Shown one piece after another: positions 13,035 to 27,400 of a DNA stretch of 64,000 nt. Within the stretch, counting starts at the first letter, position 1. Every line of letters begins with the position of its first letter. The notes under the pieces were generated by a model. That model was not told the DNA's origin. It ran no database searches and was given only the letters and a program-made list of their open reading frames with translations. The DNA is taken from contig NW_027096009.1 of NCBI RefSeq assembly GCF_040115645.1, positions 620,001-684,000 on the forward strand, written 5' to 3'. A program made the translations under genes and the position numbers. The stretch comes from Euwallacea fornicatus (lineage: Eukaryota; Arthropoda; Insecta; Coleoptera; Curculionidae).

Positions 13035-16000
13035 GAAGCTCGATAACTTCGGTAAATTAGGACCAAATTTGTTAAACAAAGTGTCAAATTAATCAGCTCG
13101 ACGAGATCTTTAAAATAACACAACACATCATGATTGCATCTTGATGAATTTCCATGAAAAATAGTACTTTATGTGCTCAAACACACAACTTTTATGACTT
13201 TTCAAACTTTGTAGATCGATAACTTCAGCAAATGAGGACCAAATTTGTTAAACAAAGTGTCAAATTAATCAGCTCGAGGAGATCTTTAAAATGACACAAC
13301 ACATCATGATTGCATCTTGATGAATTTCCATGAAAAATAGTACTTTATGTGCTCAAACACCCAACTTTTGTGACTTTTCAAACTTTGAAGCTCGATAACT
13401 TCGGCAAATTAGGACCAAATTTGTTAAACAAAGTGTCACATTAATCAGCTCGACGAGATCTTTAAAATAACACAACACATCATGATTGCATCTTGATGAA
13501 TTTCCAAGACAAATAGTACTTTATGTGCTCAAACACCCAACTTTTGTGACTTTTCAAACTTTGAAGCTCGATAACTTCGGCAAATTAGGACCAAATTTGT
13601 TAAACAAAGTGTCAAATTAATCAGCTCGACGAGATCTTTAAAATAACACAACACATCATGATTGCATCTTGATGAATTTCCATGAAAAATAGTACTTTAT
13701 GTGCTCAAACACACAATTTTTGTGACTTTTCAAACTTTGAAGCTCGATAACTTCGGTAAATTAGGACCAAATTTGTTAAACAAAGTGTCAAATTAATCAG
13801 CTCGACGAGATCTTTAAAATAACACAACACATCATGATTGCATCTTGATGAATTTCCAAGACAAATAGTACTTTATGTGCTCAAACACCCAACTTTTGTG
13901 ACTTTTCAAACTTTGAAGCTCGATAACTTCGGCAAATTAGGACCAAATTTGTTAAACAAAGTGTCAAATTAATCAGCTCGACGAGATCTTTAAAATAACA
14001 CAACACATCATGATTGCATCTTGATGAATTTCCATGAAAAATAGTACTTTATGTGCTCAAACACACAACTTTTGTGACTTTTCAAACTTTGAAGCTCGAT
14101 AACTTCGGCAAATAAGGACCAAATTTGTTAAACAAAGTGTCAAATTAATCAGCTCGACGAGATCTTTAAAATAACACAACACATCATGATTGCATCTTGA
14201 TGAATTTCCAAGACAAATAGTACTTTATGTGCTCAAACACCCAACTTTTGTGACTTTTCAAACTTTGAAGCTCGATAACTTCGGCAAATTAGGACCAAAT
14301 TTGTTAAACAAAGTGTCAAATTAATCAGCTCGACGAGATCTTTAAAATAACACAACACATCATGATTGCATCTTGATGAATTTCCATGAAAAATAGTACT
14401 TTATGTGCTCAAACACAAAACTTTTGTGACTTTTCACACTTTGTAGATCGATAACTTCGGTAAATTAGGACCAAATTTGTTAAACAAAGTGTCAAATTAA
14501 TCAGCTCGACGAGATCTTTAAAATAACACAACACATCATGATTGCATCTTGATGAATTTCCATGAAAAATAGTACTTTATGTGCTCAAACACACAACTTT
14601 TATGACTTTTCAAACTTTGAAGCTCGATAACTTCGGTAAATTAGGACCAAATTTGTTAAACAAAGTGTCAAATTAATCAGCTCGACGAGATCTTTAAAAT
14701 AACACAACACATCATGATTGCATCTTGATGAATTTCCATGAAAAATAGTACTTTATGTGCTCAAACACACAACTTTTATGACTTTTCAAACTTTGAAGCT
14801 CGATAACTTCGGTAAATTAGGACCAAATTTGTTAAACAAAGTGTCAAATTAATCAGCTCGAGGAGATCTTTAAAATGACACAACACATCATGATTGCATC
14901 TTGATGAATTTCCATGAAAAATAGTACTTTATGTGCTCAAACACCCAACTTTTGTGACTTTTCAAACTTTGAAGCTCGATAACTTCGGCAAATTAGGACC
15001 AAATTTGTTAAACAAAGTGTCACATTAATCAGCTCGACGAGATCTTTAAAATAACACAACACATCATGATTGCATCTTGATGAATTTCCAAGACAAATAG
15101 TACTTTATGTGCTCAAACACACAACTTTTGTGACTTTTCAAACTTTGAAGCTCGATAACTTCGGCAAATAAGGACCAAATTTGTTAAACAAAGTGTCAAA
15201 TTAATCAGCACGACGAGATCTTTAACATAACACAACACATCATGATTGCATCTTGATGAATTTCCAAGACAAATAGTACTTTATGTGCTCAAACACCCAA
15301 CTTTTGTGACTTTTCAAACTTTGAAGCTCGATAACTTCGGCAAATAAGAACCAAATTTGTTAAACAAAGTGTCAAATTAATCATCTCGACGAGATCTTTA
15401 AAATGACACAACACATCATGATTGCATCTTGATGAATTTCCAAGACAAATAGTACTTTATGTGCTCAAACACACAACTTTTGTGACTTTTCAAACTTTGA
15501 AGCTCGATAACTTCGGCAAATAAGGATCAAATTTGTTAAACAAAGTGTCAAATTAATCAGCTCGAGGAGATTTTTAAAATAACACAACACATCATGATTG
15601 CATCTTGATGAATTTCCATGAAAAATAGTACTTTATGTGCTCAAACACAAAACTTTTGTGACTTTTCACACTTTGTAGATCGATAACTTCAGCAAATGAG
15701 GACCAAATTTGTTAAACAAAGTGTCAAATTAATCAGCTCGACGAGATCTTTAAAATGACACAACACATCATGATTGCATCTTGATGAATTTCCAAGACAA
15801 ATAGTACTTTATGTGCTCAAACACCCAACTTTTGTGACTTTTCAAACTTTGTAGATCGATAACTTCGGTAAATTAGGACCAAATTTGTTAAACAAAGTGT
15901 CAAATTAATCAGCTCGACGAGATCTTTAAAATAACACAACACATCATGATTGCATCTTGATGAATTTCCATGAAAAATAGTACTTTATGTGCTCAAACAC

Positions 16001-16554
16001 AAAACTTTTGTGACTTTTCACACTTTGTAGATCGATAACTTCAGCAAATGAGGACCAAATTTGTTAAACAAAGTGTCAAATTAATCAGCTCGACGAGATC
16101 TTTAAAATAACACAACACATCATGATTGCATCTTGATGAATTTCCATGAAAAATAGTACTTTATGTGCTCAAACACACAACTTTTATGACTTTTCAAACT
16201 TTGAAGCTCGATAACATCGGCAAATAAGAACCAAATTTGTTAAACAAAGTGTCAAATTAATCAGCTCGACGAGATCTTTAAAATGACACAACACATCATC
16301 ATTGCATCTTGATGAATTTCCATGAAAAATAGTACTTTATGTGCTCAAACACACAACTTTTGTGACTTTTCAAACTTTGAAGCTCGATAACTTCGGCAAA
16401 TTAGGACCAAATTTGTTAAACAAAGTGTCAAATTAATCAGCACGACGAGATCCTTAAAATAACACAACATATCATAATTGCATCTTGATGAATTTCCATG
16501 AAAAATAGTACTTTATGTGCTCAAACACAAAACTTTTGTGACTTTTCACACTTT
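13035..16554. repeat. 20-monomer HOR, copy 2 (M75-M94)
   Basis: This is the tandem partner of 9515-13034. It matches copy 1 type by type from M75 to the first part of M94. Within M94 (16379-16554) the copies separate: M94 has atcataatt and an acacaaaac tail with cacactttg, while M74 has atcatgatt and acacacaac with ttttatgac. The divergence point is therefore near 16480, and the block to its right follows a different template. Confidence 0.92.
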
Positions 16555-19500
16555 GTAGATCGATAACTTCGGTAAATTAGGACCAAATTTGTTAAACAAA
16601 GTGTCAAATTAATCAGCTCTAGGAGATTTTTAAAATAACACAACACATCATGATTGCATCTTGATGAATTTCCATGAAAAATAGTACTTTATGTGCTCAA
16701 ACACAAAACTTTTGTGACTTTTCACACTTTGTAGATCGATAACTTCAGCAAATGAGGACCAAATTTGTTAAACAAAGTGTCAAATTAATCAGCTCGACGA
16801 GATCTTTAAAATAACACAACACATCATGATTGCATCTTGATGAATTTCCATGAAAAATAGTACTTTATGTGCTCAAACACACAACTTTTATGACTTTTCA
16901 AACTTTGAAGCTCGATAACTTCGGTAAATTAGGACCAAATTTGTTAAACAAAGTGTCAAATTAATCAGCTCGACGAGATCTTTAAAATAACACAACACAT
17001 CATGATTGCATCTTGATGAATTTCCATGAAAAATAGTACTTTATGTGCTCAAACACACAACTTTTATGACTTTTCAAACTTTGAAGCTCGATAACTTCGG
17101 TAAATTAGGACCAAATTTGTTAAACAAAGTGTCAAATTAATCAGCTCGACGAGATCTTTAAAATAACACAACACATCATGATTGCATCTTGATGAATTTC
17201 CATGAAAAATAGTACTTTATGTGCTCAAACACCCAACTTTTGTGACTTTTCAAACTTTGAAGCTCGATAACTTCGGCAAATTAGGACCAAATTTGTTAAA
17301 CAAAGTGTCACATTAATCAGCTCGACGAGATCTTTAAAATAACACAATACATCATGATTGCATCTTGATGAATTTCCATGAAAAATAGTACTTTATGTGC
17401 TCAAACACACAACTTTTGTGACTTTTCAAACTTTGAAGCTCGATAACTTCGGCAAATTAGGACCAAATTTGTTAAACAAAGTGTCAAATTAATCAGCACG
17501 ACGAGATCTTTAAAATAACACAACATATCATGATTGCATCTTGATGAATTTCCATGAAAAATAGTACTTTATGTGCTCAAACACAAAACTTTTGTGACTT
17601 TTCACACTTTGTAGATCGATAACTTCGGTAAATTAGGACCAAATTTGTTAAACAAAGTGTCAAATTAATCAGCTCGACGAGATCTTTAAAATAACACAAC
17701 ACATCATGATTGCATCTTGATGAATTTCCATGAAAAATAGTACTTTATGTGCTCAAACACACAACTTTTATGACTTTTCAAACTTTGAAGCTCGATAACT
17801 TCGGTAAATTAGGACCAAATTTGTTAAACAAAGTGTCAAATTAATCAGCTCGAGGAGATTTTTAAAATAACACAACACATCATGATTGCATCTTGATGAA
17901 TTTCCATGAAAAATAGTACTTTATGTGCTCAAACACACAACTTTTGTGACTTTTCAAACTTTGAAGCTCGATAACTTCGGTAAATTAGGACCAAATTTGT
18001 TAAACAAAGTGTCAAATTAATCAGCTCGACGAGATCTTTAAAATGACACAACACATCATGATTGCATCTTGATGAATTTCCATGAAAAATAGTACTTTAT
18101 GTGCTCAAACACCCAACTTTTGTGACTTTTCAAACTTTGAAGCTCGATAACTTCGGCAAATTAGGACCAAATTTGTTAAACAAAGTGTCACATTAATCAG
18201 CTCGACGAGATCTTTAAAATAACACAATACATCATGATTGCATCTTGATGAATTTCCATGAAAAATAGTACTTTATGTGCTCAAAGACACAACTTTTGTG
18301 ACTTTTCAAACTTTGAAGCTCGATAACTTCGGCAAATTAGGACCAAATTTGTTAAACAAAGTGTCAAATTAATCAGCACGACGAGATCTTTAAAATAACA
18401 CAACATATCATGATTGCATCTTGATGAATTTCCATGAAAAATAGTACTTTATGTGCTCAAACACAAAACTTTTGTGACTTTTCACACTTTGTAGATCGAT
18501 AACTTCGGCAAATAAGGACCAAATTTGTTAAACAAAGTGTCAAATTAATCAGCTCGACGAGATCTTTAAAATGACACAACACATCATGATTGCATCTTGA
18601 TGAATTTCCATGAAAAATAGTACTTTATGTGCTCAAACACAAAACTTTTATGACTTTTCAAACTTTAAGCTCGATAACTTCGGTAAATAAGAACCAAATT
18701 TGTTAAACAAAGTGTCAAATTAATCAGCTCGACGAGATCTTTAAAATGACACAACACATCATGATTGCATCTTGATGAATTTCCAAGACAAATAGTACTT
18801 TATGTGCTCAAACACACAACTTTTGTGACTTTTCAAACTTTGAAGCTCGATAACTTCGGCAAATTAGGACCAAATTTGTTAAACAAAGTGTCAAATTAAT
18901 CAGCACGACGAGATCTTTAAAATAACACAACACATCATGATTGCATCTTGATGAATTTCCATGAAAAATAGTACTTTATGTGCTCAAACACACAACTTTT
19001 ATGACTTTTCAAACTTTGAAGCTCGATAACTTCGGTAAATTAGGACCAAATTTGTTAAACAAAGTGTCAAATTAATCAGCTCGACGAGATCTTTAAAATA
19101 ACACAACACATCATGATTGCATCTTGATGAATTTCCATGAAAAATAGTACTTTATGTGCTCAAACACACAACTTTTATGACTTTTCAAACTTTGTAGATC
19201 GATAACTTCAGCAAATGAGGACCAAATTTGTTAAACAAAGTGTCAAATTAATCAGCTCGAGGAGATCTTTAAAATGACACAACACATCATGATTGCATCT
19301 TGATGAATTTCCATGAAAAATAGTACTTTATGTGCTCAAACACCCAACTTTTGTGACTTTTCAAACTTTGAAGCTCGATAACTTCGGCAAATTAGGACCA
19401 AATTTGTTAAACAAAGTGTCAAATTAATCAGCTCGACGAGATCTTTAAAATAACACAACACATCATGATTGCATCTTGATGAATTTCCATGAAAAATAGT

Positions 19501-19897
19501 ACTTTATGTGCTCAAACACAAAACTTTTGTGACTTTTCACACTTTGTAGATCGATAACTTCGGTAAATTAGGACCAAATTTGTTAAACAAAGTGTCAAAT
19601 TAATCAGCTCGACGAGATCTTTAAAATAACACAACACATCATGATTGCATCTTGATGAATTTCCATGAAAAATAGTACTTTATGTGCTCAAACACACAAC
19701 TTTTATGACTTTTCAAACTTTGAAGCTCGATAACTTCGGTAAATTAGGACCAAATTTGTTAAACAAAGTGTCAAATTAATCAGCTCGACGAGATCTTTAA
19801 AATAACACAACACATCATGATTGCATCTTGATGAATTTCCATGAAAAATAGTACTTTATGTGCTCAAACACACAACTTTTATGACTTTTCAAACTTT
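16379..19897. repeat. Right part of block P (M94-M113)
   Basis: Twenty monomers that are not tandemly repeated here but recur as a unit at 42778-46648. Landmarks are the private agctctagga head of M95 (about 16615), aatacatc in M99 and M104, the caaagacac tail of M104 (about 18284), a hybrid gtagatc-cggc-ataagg head in M106 (18491) and the 175-bp monomer M107. The pair M98-M100 and M103-M105 shows an internal 5-monomer repeat. These rare markers are what prove the long-range duplication with P'. Confidence 0.88.
18667..18841. repeat. 175-bp monomer M107, 1-bp deletion at its head
   Basis: The junction reads aactttaagctc, so the g at p1 is missing. The head continues cggtaaataagaacc, a combination found only here and at 45418. 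Because the identical deletion and head recur in M259, it must predate the duplication that produced blocks P and P'. It is the cleanest single shared-derived marker in the array. Confidence 0.95.
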
Positions 19898-20425
19898 GAA
19901 GCTCGATAACTTCGGTAAATTAGGACCAAATTTGTTAAACAAAGTGTCAAATTAATCAGCTCGAGGAGATCTTTAAAATAACACAACACATCATGATTGC
20001 ATCTTGATGAATTTCCAAGACAAATAGTACTTTATGTGCTCAAACACCCAACTTTTGTGACTTTTCAAACTTTGAAGCTCGATAACTTCGGCAAATTAGG
20101 ACCAAATTTGTTAAACAAAGTGTCAAATTAATCAGCTCGACGAGATCTTTAAAATAACACAACACATCATGATTGCATCTTGATGAATTTCCATGAAAAA
20201 TAGTACTTTATGTGCTCAAACACACAATTTTTGTGACTTTTCAAACTTTGAAGCTCGATAACTTCGGCAAATAAGGACCAAATTTGTTAAACAAAGTGTC
20301 AAATTAATCAGCACGACGAGATCCTTAAAATAACACAACATATCATAATTGCATCTTGATGAATTTCCATGAAAAATAGTACTTTATGTGCTCAAACACA
20401 AAACTTTTGTGACTTTTCACACTTT
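19898..20425. repeat. Junction monomers M114-M116 between P and Q
   Basis: M114 combines ctcgagga with gatcttt and aaataac and a ccaagacaaat/cccaac tail. That hybrid combines the head and p61 site of an M65-like monomer with the tail of an M59-like monomer. M115 (20074) has the caatttttgtg tail and M116 (20250) the cacgacga-gatcctt-catatcataatt core. M115-M116 recur as M128-M129 and M286-M287, each time directly left of a ctacgg monomer, so they belong to block Q. The real P/Q seam is inside M114. Confidence 0.75.
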
Positions 20426-22713
20426 GTAGATCGATAACTACGGTAAATTAGGACCAAATTTGTTAAACAAAGTGTCAAATTAATCAGCTCGACGAGATCT
20501 TTAAAATAACACAACACATCATGATTGCATCTTGATGAATTTCCATGAAAAATAGTACTTTATGTGCTCAAACACACAACTTTTATGACTTTTCAAACTT
20601 TGAAGCTCGATAACTTCGGTAAATTAGGACCAAATTTGTTAAACAAAGTGTCAAATTAATCAGCTCGACGAGATCTTTAAAATAACACAACACATCATGA
20701 TTGCATCTTGATGAATTTCCATGAAAAATAGTACTTTATGTGCTCAAACACACAACTTTTATGACTTTTCAAACTTTGAAGCTCGATAACTTCGGTAAAT
20801 TAGGACCAAATTTGTTAAACAAAGTGTCAAATTAATCAGCTCGAGGAGATCTTTAAAATGACACAACACATCATGATTGCATCTTGATGAATTTCCATGA
20901 AAAATAGTACTTTATGTGCTCAAACACCCAACTTTTGTGACTTTTCAAACTTTGAAGCTCGATAACTTCGGCAAATTAGGACCAAATTTGTTAAACAAAG
21001 TGTCACATTAATCAGCTCGACGAGATCTTTAACATAACACAACACATCATGATTGCATCTTGATGAATTTCCAAGACAAATAGTACTTTATGTGCTCAAA
21101 CACCCAACTTTTGTGACTTTTCAAACTTTGAAGCTCGATAACTTCGGCAAATAAGGACCAAATTTGTTAAACAAAGTGTCAAATTAATCAGCACGACGAG
21201 ATCTTTAACATAACACAACACATCATGATTGCATCTTGATGAATTTCCAAGACAAATAGTACTTTATGTGCTCAAACACCCAACTTTTGTGACTTTTCAA
21301 ACTTTGAAGCTCGATAACTTCGGCAAATAAGAACCAAATTTGTTAAACAAAGTGTCAAATTAATCATCTCGACGAGATCTTTAAAATGACACAACACATC
21401 ATGATTGCATCTTGATGAATTTCCAAGACAAATAGTACTTTATGTGCTCAAACACACAACTTTTGTGACTTTTCAAACTTTGAAGCTCGATAACTTCGGC
21501 AAATAAGGATCAAATTTGTTAAACAAAGTGTCAAATTAATCAGCTCGAGGAGATTTTTAAAATAACACAACACATCATGATTGCATCTTGATGAATTTCC
21601 ATGAAAAATAGTACTTTATGTGCTCAAACACAAAACTTTTGTGACTTTTCAAACTTTGAAGCTCGATAACTTCGGCAAATAAGAACCAAATTTGTTAAAC
21701 AAAGTGTCAAATTAATCAGCTCGAGGAGATTTTTAAAATAACACAACACATCATGATTGCATCTTGATGAATTTCCATGAAAAATAGTACTTTATGTGCT
21801 CAAACACACAACTTTTGTGACTTTTCAAACTTTGAAGCTCGATAACTTCGGCAAATAAGAACCAAATTTGTTAAACAAAGTGTCAAATTAATCAGCTCGA
21901 CGAGATCTTTAAAATGACACAACACATCATGATTGCATCTTGATGAATTTCCATGAAAAATAGTACTTTATGTGCTCAAACACACAACTTTTGTGACTTT
22001 TCAAACTTTGAAGCTCGATAACTTCGGCAAATTAGGACCAAATTTGTTAAACAAAGTGTCAAATTAATCAGCACGACGAGATCCTTAAAATAACACAACA
22101 TATCATAATTGCATCTTGATGAATTTCCATGAAAAATAGTACTTTATGTGCTCAAACACACAACTTTTGTGACTTTTCAAACTTTGAAGCTCGATAACTT
22201 CGGCAAATAAGGACCAAATTTGTTAAACAAAGTGTCAAATTAATCAGCTCGACGAGATCTTTAAAATAACACAACACATCATGATTGCATCTTGATGAAT
22301 TTCCAAGACAAATAGTACTTTATGTGCTCAAACACCCAACTTTTGTGACTTTTCAAACTTTGAAGCTCGATAACTTCGGCAAATTAGGACCAAATTTGTT
22401 AAACAAAGTGTCAAATTAATCAGCTCGACGAGATCTTTAAAATAACACAACACATCATGATTGCATCTTGATGAATTTCCATGAAAAATAGTACTTTATG
22501 TGCTCAAACACACAATTTTTGTGACTTTTCAAACTTTGAAGCTCGATAACTTCGGCAAATAAGGACCAAATTTGTTAAACAAAGTGTCAAATTAATCAGC
22601 ACGACGAGATCCTTAAAATAACACAACATATCATAATTGCATCTTGATGAATTTCCATGAAAAATAGTACTTTATGTGCTCAAACACAAAACTTTTGTGA
22701 CTTTTCACACTTT
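20426..22713. repeat. 13-monomer HOR unit (M117-M129)
   Basis: The unit starts with a gtagatcgataactacgg monomer (ctacgg at about 20438). Two cggt monomers follow, then cacatta with acataac, then the acataac, atctcg, ggatc trio (M121-M123), two ataagaacc monomers, a gatcctt/catatcataatt monomer (M126) and M127-M129. The next ctacgg monomer starts at 22714, exactly 13 x 176 bp later. M117-M125 and M130-M138 agree type by type. M126 then continues through three more monomers, whereas M139 goes straight to the next ctacgg unit. Confidence 0.88.
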
Positions 22714-24473
22714 GTAGATCGATAACTACGGTAAATTAGGAACAAATTTGTTAAACAAAGTGTCAAATTAATCAGCTCGACGAGATCTTTATAATAACAC
22801 AACACATCATGATTGCATCTTGATGAATTTCCATGAAAAATAGTACTTTATGTGCTCAAACACACAACTTTTATGACTTTTCAAACTTTGAAGCTCGATA
22901 ACTTCGGTAAATTAGGACCAAATTTGTTAAACAAAGTGTCAAATTAATCAGCTCGACGAGATCTTTAAAATAACACAACACATCATGATTGCATCTTGAT
23001 GAATTTCCATGAAAAATAGTACTTTATGTGCTCAAACACACAACTTTTATGACTTTTCAAACTTTGAAGCTCGATAACTTCGGTAAATTAGGACCAAATT
23101 TGTTAAACAAAGTGTCAAATTAATCAGCTCGAGGAGATCTTTAAAATGACACAACACATCATGATTGCATCTTGATGAATTTCCATGAAAAATAGTACTT
23201 TATGTGCTCAAACACCCAACTTTTGTGACTTTTCAAACTTTGAAGCTCGATAACTTCGGCAAATTAGGACCAAATTTGTTAAACAAAGTGTCACATTAAT
23301 CAGCTCGACGAGATCTTTAACATAACACAACACATCATGATTGCATCTTGATGAATTTCCAAGACAAATAGTACTTTATGTGCTCAAACACCCAACTTTT
23401 GTGACTTTTCAAACTTTGAAGCTCGATAACTTCGGCAAATAAGGACCAAATTTGTTAAACAAAGTGTCAAATTAATCAGCACGACGAGATCTTTAACATA
23501 ACACAACACATCATGATTGCATCTTGATGAATTTCCAAGACAAATAGTACTTTATGTGCTCAAACACCCAACTTTTGTGACTTTTCAAACTTTGAAGCTC
23601 GATAACTTCGGCAAATAAGAACCAAATTTGTTAAACAAAGTGTCAAATTAATCATCTCGACGAGATCTTTAAAATGACACAACACATCATGATTGCATCT
23701 TGATGAATTTCCAAAACAAATAGTACTTTATGTGCTCAAACACACAACTTTTGTGACTTTTCAAACTTTGAAGCTCGATAACTTCGGCAAATAAGGATCA
23801 AATTTGTTAAACAAAGTGTCAAATTAATCAGCTCGAGGAGATTTTTAAAATAACACAACACATCATGATTGCATCTTGATGAATTTCCATGAAAAATAGT
23901 ACTTTATGTGCTCAAACACAAAACTTTTGTGACTTTTCAAACTTTGAAGCTCGATAACTTCGGCAAATAAGAACCAAATTTGTTAAACAAAGTGTCAAAT
24001 TAATCAGCTCGAGGAGATTTTTAAAATAACACAACACATCATGATTGCATCTTGATGAATTTCCATGAAAAATAGTACTTTATGTGCTCAAACACACAAC
24101 TTTTGTGACTTTTCAAACTTTGAAGCTCGATAACTTCGGCAAATAAGAACCAAATTTGTTAAACAAAGTGTCAAATTAATCAGCTCGACGAGATCTTTAA
24201 AATGACACAACACATCATGATTGCATCTTGATGAATTTCCATGAAAAATAGTACTTTATGTGCTCAAACACACAACTTTTGTGACTTTTCAAACTTTGAA
24301 GCTCGATAACTTCGGCAAATTAGGACCAAATTTGTTAAACAAAGTGTCAAATTAATCAGCACGACGAGATCCTTAAAATAACACAACATATCATAATTGC
24401 ATCTTGATGAATTTCCATGAAAAATAGTACTTTATGTGCTCAAACACAAAACTTTTGTGACTTTTCACACTTT
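22714..24473. repeat. 10-monomer HOR unit (M130-M139)
   Basis: A shortened version of the preceding 13-mer: M130-M138 match M117-M125 and M139 closes the unit with acacaaaac and cacactttg. M130 carries two private changes, ggaacaaat near 22740 and ataataac near 22793. The second is shared with M308 (54041), which marks the two as copies. M135 has ccaaaacaaat near 23713, a private change. Loss of three monomers relative to the 13-mer fits unequal exchange between the two gatcctt/catatc monomers. Confidence 0.87.
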
Positions 24474-27400
24474 GTAGATCGATAACTACGGTAAATTAGG
24501 ACCAAATTTGTTAAACAAAGTGTCAAATTAATCAGCTCGACGAGATCTTTAAAATAACACAACACATCATGATTGCATCTTGATGAATTTCCATGAAAAA
24601 TAGTACTTTATGTGCTCAAACACACAACTTTTATGACTTTTCAAACTTTGAAGCTCGATAACTTCGGTAAATTAGGACCAAATTTGTTAAACAAAGTGTC
24701 AAATTAATCAGCTCGACGAGATCTTTAAAATAACACAACACATCATGATTGCATCTTGATGAATTGCCATGAAAAATAGTACTTTATGTGCTCAAACACA
24801 CAACTTTTATGACTTTTCAAACTTTGAAGCTCGATAACTTCGGTAAATTAGGACCAAATTTGTTAAACAAAGTGTCAAATTAATCAGCTCGAGGAGATCT
24901 TTAAAATGACACAACACATCATGATTGCATCTTGATGAATTTCCATGAAAAATAGTACTTTATGTGCTCAAACACCCAACTTTTGTGACTTTTCAAACTT
25001 TGAAGCTCGATAACTTCGGTAAATTAGGACCAAATTTGTTAAACAAAGTGTCACATTAATCAGCTCGACGAGATCTTTAAAATAACACAACACATCATGA
25101 TTGCATCTTGATGAATTTCCAAGACAAATAGTACTTTATGTGCTCAAACACACAACTTTTGTGACTTTTCAAACTTTGAAGCTCGATAACTTCGGCAAAT
25201 AAGGACCAAATTTGTTAAACAAAGTGTCAAATTAATCAGCACGACGAGATCTTTAACATAACACAACACATCATGATTGCATCTTGATGAATTTCCAAGA
25301 CAAATAGTACTTTATGTGCTCAAACACCCAACTTTTGTGACTTTTCAAACTTTGAAGCTCGATAACTTCGGCAAATAAGAACCAAATTTGTTAAACAAAG
25401 TGTCAAATTAATCATCTCGACGAGATCTTTAAAATGACACAACACATCATGATTGCATCTTGATGAATTTCCAAGACAAATAGTACTTTATGTGCTCAAA
25501 CACACAACTTTTGTGACTTTTCAAACTTTGAAGCTCGATAACTTCGGCAAATAAGGATCAAATTTGTTAAACAAAGTGTCAAATTAATCAGCTCGAGGAG
25601 ATTTTTAAAATAACACAACACATCATGATTGCATCTTGATGAATTTCCATGAAAAATAGTACTTTATGTGCTCAAACACAAAACTTTTGTGACTTTTCAA
25701 ACTTTGAAGCTCGATAACTTCGGCAAATAAGAACCAAATTTGTTAAACAAAGTGTCAAATTAATCAGCTCGACGAGATCTTTAAAATGACACAACACATC
25801 ATGATTGCATCTTGATGAATTTCCATGAAAAATAGTACTTTATGTGCTCAAACACACAACTTTTGTGACTTTTCAAACTTTGAAGCTCGATAACTTCGGC
25901 AAATTAGGACCAAATTTGTTAAACAAAGTGTCACATTAATCAGCTCGACGAGATCTTTAAAATAACACAACACATCATGATTGCATCTTGATGAATTTCC
26001 AAGACAAATAGTACTTTATGTGCTCAAACACACAACTTTTGTGACTTTTCAAACTTTGAAGCTCGATAACTTCGGTAAATTAGGACCAAATTTGTTAAAC
26101 AAAGTGTCAAATTAATCAGCTCGAGGAGATTTTTAAAATAACACAACACATCATGATTGCATCTTGATGAATTTCCATGAAAAATAGTACTTTATGTGCT
26201 CAAACACACAACTTTTGTGACTTTTCACACTTTGTAGATCGATAACTTCAGCAAATGAGGACCAAATTTGTTAAACAAAGTGTCAAATTAATCAGCTCGA
26301 CGAGATCTTTAAAATAACACAACACATCATGATTGCATCTTAATGAATTTCCATGAAAAATAGTACTTTATGTGCTCAAACACACAACTTTTGTGACTTT
26401 TCAAACTTTGAAGCTCGATAACTTCGGCAAATAAGGACCAAATTTGTTAAACAAAGTGTCAAATTAATCAGCTCGACGAGATCTTTAAAATGACACAACA
26501 CATCATGATTGCATCTTGATGAATTTCCAAGACAAATAGTACTTTATGTGCTCAAACACCCAACTTTTGTGACTTTTCAAACTTTGAAGCTCGATAACTT
26601 CGGCAAATTAGGACCAAATTTGTTAAACAAAGTGTCAAATTAATCAGCTCGACGAGATCTTTAAAATAACACAACACATCATGATTGCATCTTGATGAAT
26701 TTCCATGAAAAATAGTACTTTATGTGCTCAAACACACAATTTTTGTGACTTTTCAAACTTTGAAGCTCGATAACTTCGGTAAATTAGGACCAAATTTGTT
26801 AAACAAAGTGTCAAATTAATCAGCTCGACGAGATCTTTAAAATAACACAACACATCATGATTGCATCTTGATGAATTTCCAAGACAAATAGTACTTTATG
26901 TGCTCAAACACCCAACTTTTGTGACTTTTCAAACTTTGAAGCTCGATAACTTCGGCAAATTAGGACCAAATTTGTTAAACAAAGTGTCAAATTAATCAGC
27001 TCGACGAGATCTTTAAAATAACACAACACATCATGATTGCATCTTGATGAATTTCCATGAAAAATAGTACTTTATGTGCTCAAACACACAACTTTTGTGA
27101 CTTTTCAAACTTTGAAGCTCGATAACTTCGGCAAATAAGGACCAAATTTGTTAAACAAAGTGTCAAATTAATCAGCTCGACGAGATATTTAAAATAACAC
27201 AACACATCATGATTGCATCTTGATGAATTTCCAAGACAAATAGTACTTTATGTGCTCAAACACCCAACTTTTGTGACTTTTCAAACTTTGAAGCTCGATA
27301 ACTTCGGCAAATTAGGACCAAATTTGTTAAACAAAGTGTCAAATTAATCAGCTCGACGAGATCTTTAAAATAACACAACACATCATGATTGCATCTTGAT

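Larger units (their letters stand above)
10571..19897. repeat. Block P (M61-M113), source or copy of P'
   Basis: These 53 monomers (9327 bp) match 36970-46648 in type order. The offset is 26399 bp up to the 1-bp deletion at 18667 (150 monomers less that base) and 152 monomers after a two-monomer insertion in P'. Shared rare markers include catcgg (12693/39092), catcatcatt, agctctagga (16615/43015), caaagacac (18284/45036) and the 1-bp deletion (18667/45418). One visible substitution separates the copies at M110/M262 (gcaaatgagg against gcaattgagg). Left of M60 and right of M113 the orders diverge: M60 and M210 differ at p80, and M114 and M266 differ in tail and p80. Confidence 0.9.
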
